Shown: one piece after another, positions 63,844-64,000 of the stretch
Layout of the letters: every line of letters starts with the position of its first letter
Position numbering within the stretch: the first letter of the stretch is position 1
DNA from: Brevundimonas sp. Root1279
Lineage (GTDB): Bacteria; Pseudomonadota; Alphaproteobacteria; Caulobacterales; Caulobacteraceae
Length of the DNA: 64,000 nucleotides
NCBI RefSeq assembly: GCF_001425945.1
Contig: NZ_LMEB01000010.1
Span: forward strand, 1-64,000
Reading direction: 5' to 3'
Made by a program: the position numbers and the translations under genes
Notes under the pieces: generated by a model
Databases searched by the model: none
Told to the model about the DNA's origin: nothing
What the model saw: the letters and a program-made list of their open reading frames with translations, nothing else

Positions 63844-64000
63844 TCGTCTCCCGCAGGACAGAGAGCAGCGCGATCATGTCCGCATCCGAAGGCTGACGGC
63901 CGTCCGTCAAGGCATCGTCCACCAATGCGGCCGCTTTGCTGACGGCCGGGAAGCCGAAGGTGCCACCGGAGCCCGCGAGGCCGTGGGCAAGCACGCGCAG
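63836..64000 (-). CDS. HPt (histidine phosphotransfer) domain protein, C-terminal fragment
   Basis: The minus-strand frame from the window edge reads LRVLAHGLAGSGGTFGFPAV and continues to a TAG at 63836-63838. AHGLAGSGGTFGF matches the HPt consensus HxLxGxSxxxG, with the phospho-accepting His in the visible part. Only about 54 residues are inside the window; upstream domains, if any, cannot be seen. The stop overlaps the 3' end of the glycosyltransferase gene by 8 bases. Likely phosphoryl donor or sink for the CheY-like protein at 59901-60311. Confidence 0.8.
   Translation of the reverse strand: MRVLAHGLAGSGGTFGFPAVSKAAALVDDALTDGRQPSDADMIALLSVLRETIS

Overview
The window is chromosomal DNA from an alphaproteobacterium of the family Caulobacteraceae, most likely Brevundimonas or a close relative. 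This rests on high GC content and dense short-spaced operons, an SpmX-type stalk/polarity gene, a FlaF-FlbT-FlmG flagellin module, the fliL-fliM / flgF-flgG-flgA-flgH divergon with sigma-54 promoters, TonB/ExbB/ExbD genes of the Caulobacter type, and a tRNA-His without the encoded G-1. No insertion sequence, CRISPR array, integrase or prophage was seen. Almost everything is ordinary core genome. The least ordinary parts are the right-hand end and several small-protein clusters.

Layout. 1-410: start of a tuf gene (with a 31-bp tandem duplication at the window edge) behind tRNA-Gly and tRNA-Tyr. 560-4255: rlmB, then a TerC / small lipoprotein / YgiC-like ATP-grasp cluster. 4364-7876: metG, a VOC protein and a MATE exporter. 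8046-12594: leucine-catabolic liuB-liuC-liuD. 12688-16164: DUF1489, a cNMP-patatin fusion, tam, tRNA-His. 16359-19287: M48 lipoprotein peptidase and the exbB-exbD-tonB energy-transducing operon. 19674-24511: tRNA-Phe, yacG, a short RNase E/G, maf, infA, UPF0262, DUF2948, murA. 24613-34255: tRNA-Thr, msrB, an S41 peptidase, pccA, DUF4239, FMN reductase, a TonB-like protein, an OmpA lipoprotein, fliN, lipB, tRNA-Leu. 34378-40090: mgtE, spmX (with its own sigma-54 promoter), liuA, DUF3617, DUF3008, exoD.

Motility and envelope. 40147-43844 holds a flagellin with a sigma-54 promoter, flaF, flbT and the flagellin glycosyltransferase gene flmG. 48027-54293 holds motE-like, DUF6468, fliM and fliL on the minus strand, diverging from flgFGAH on the plus strand. 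The intergenic region between them contains a CtrA-like site, an ftr-like palindrome (FlbD-type) and a clear sigma-54 promoter. cysS, folE and a pair of exbD genes without exbB lie between the two flagellar blocks.

Right end. After flgH come three small related secreted proteins, a DUF885 peptidase, YjbR, msrA and tRNA-Ser. The last 4 kb is a compact accessory cluster: response regulator, TPR/beta-barrel outer-membrane protein (YaiO type), membrane HEAT-repeat protein, PgaC-like family 2 glycosyltransferase and a convergent HPt protein. It reads like a phosphorelay-controlled, synthase-dependent surface glycan system and is the best candidate here for something undescribed.
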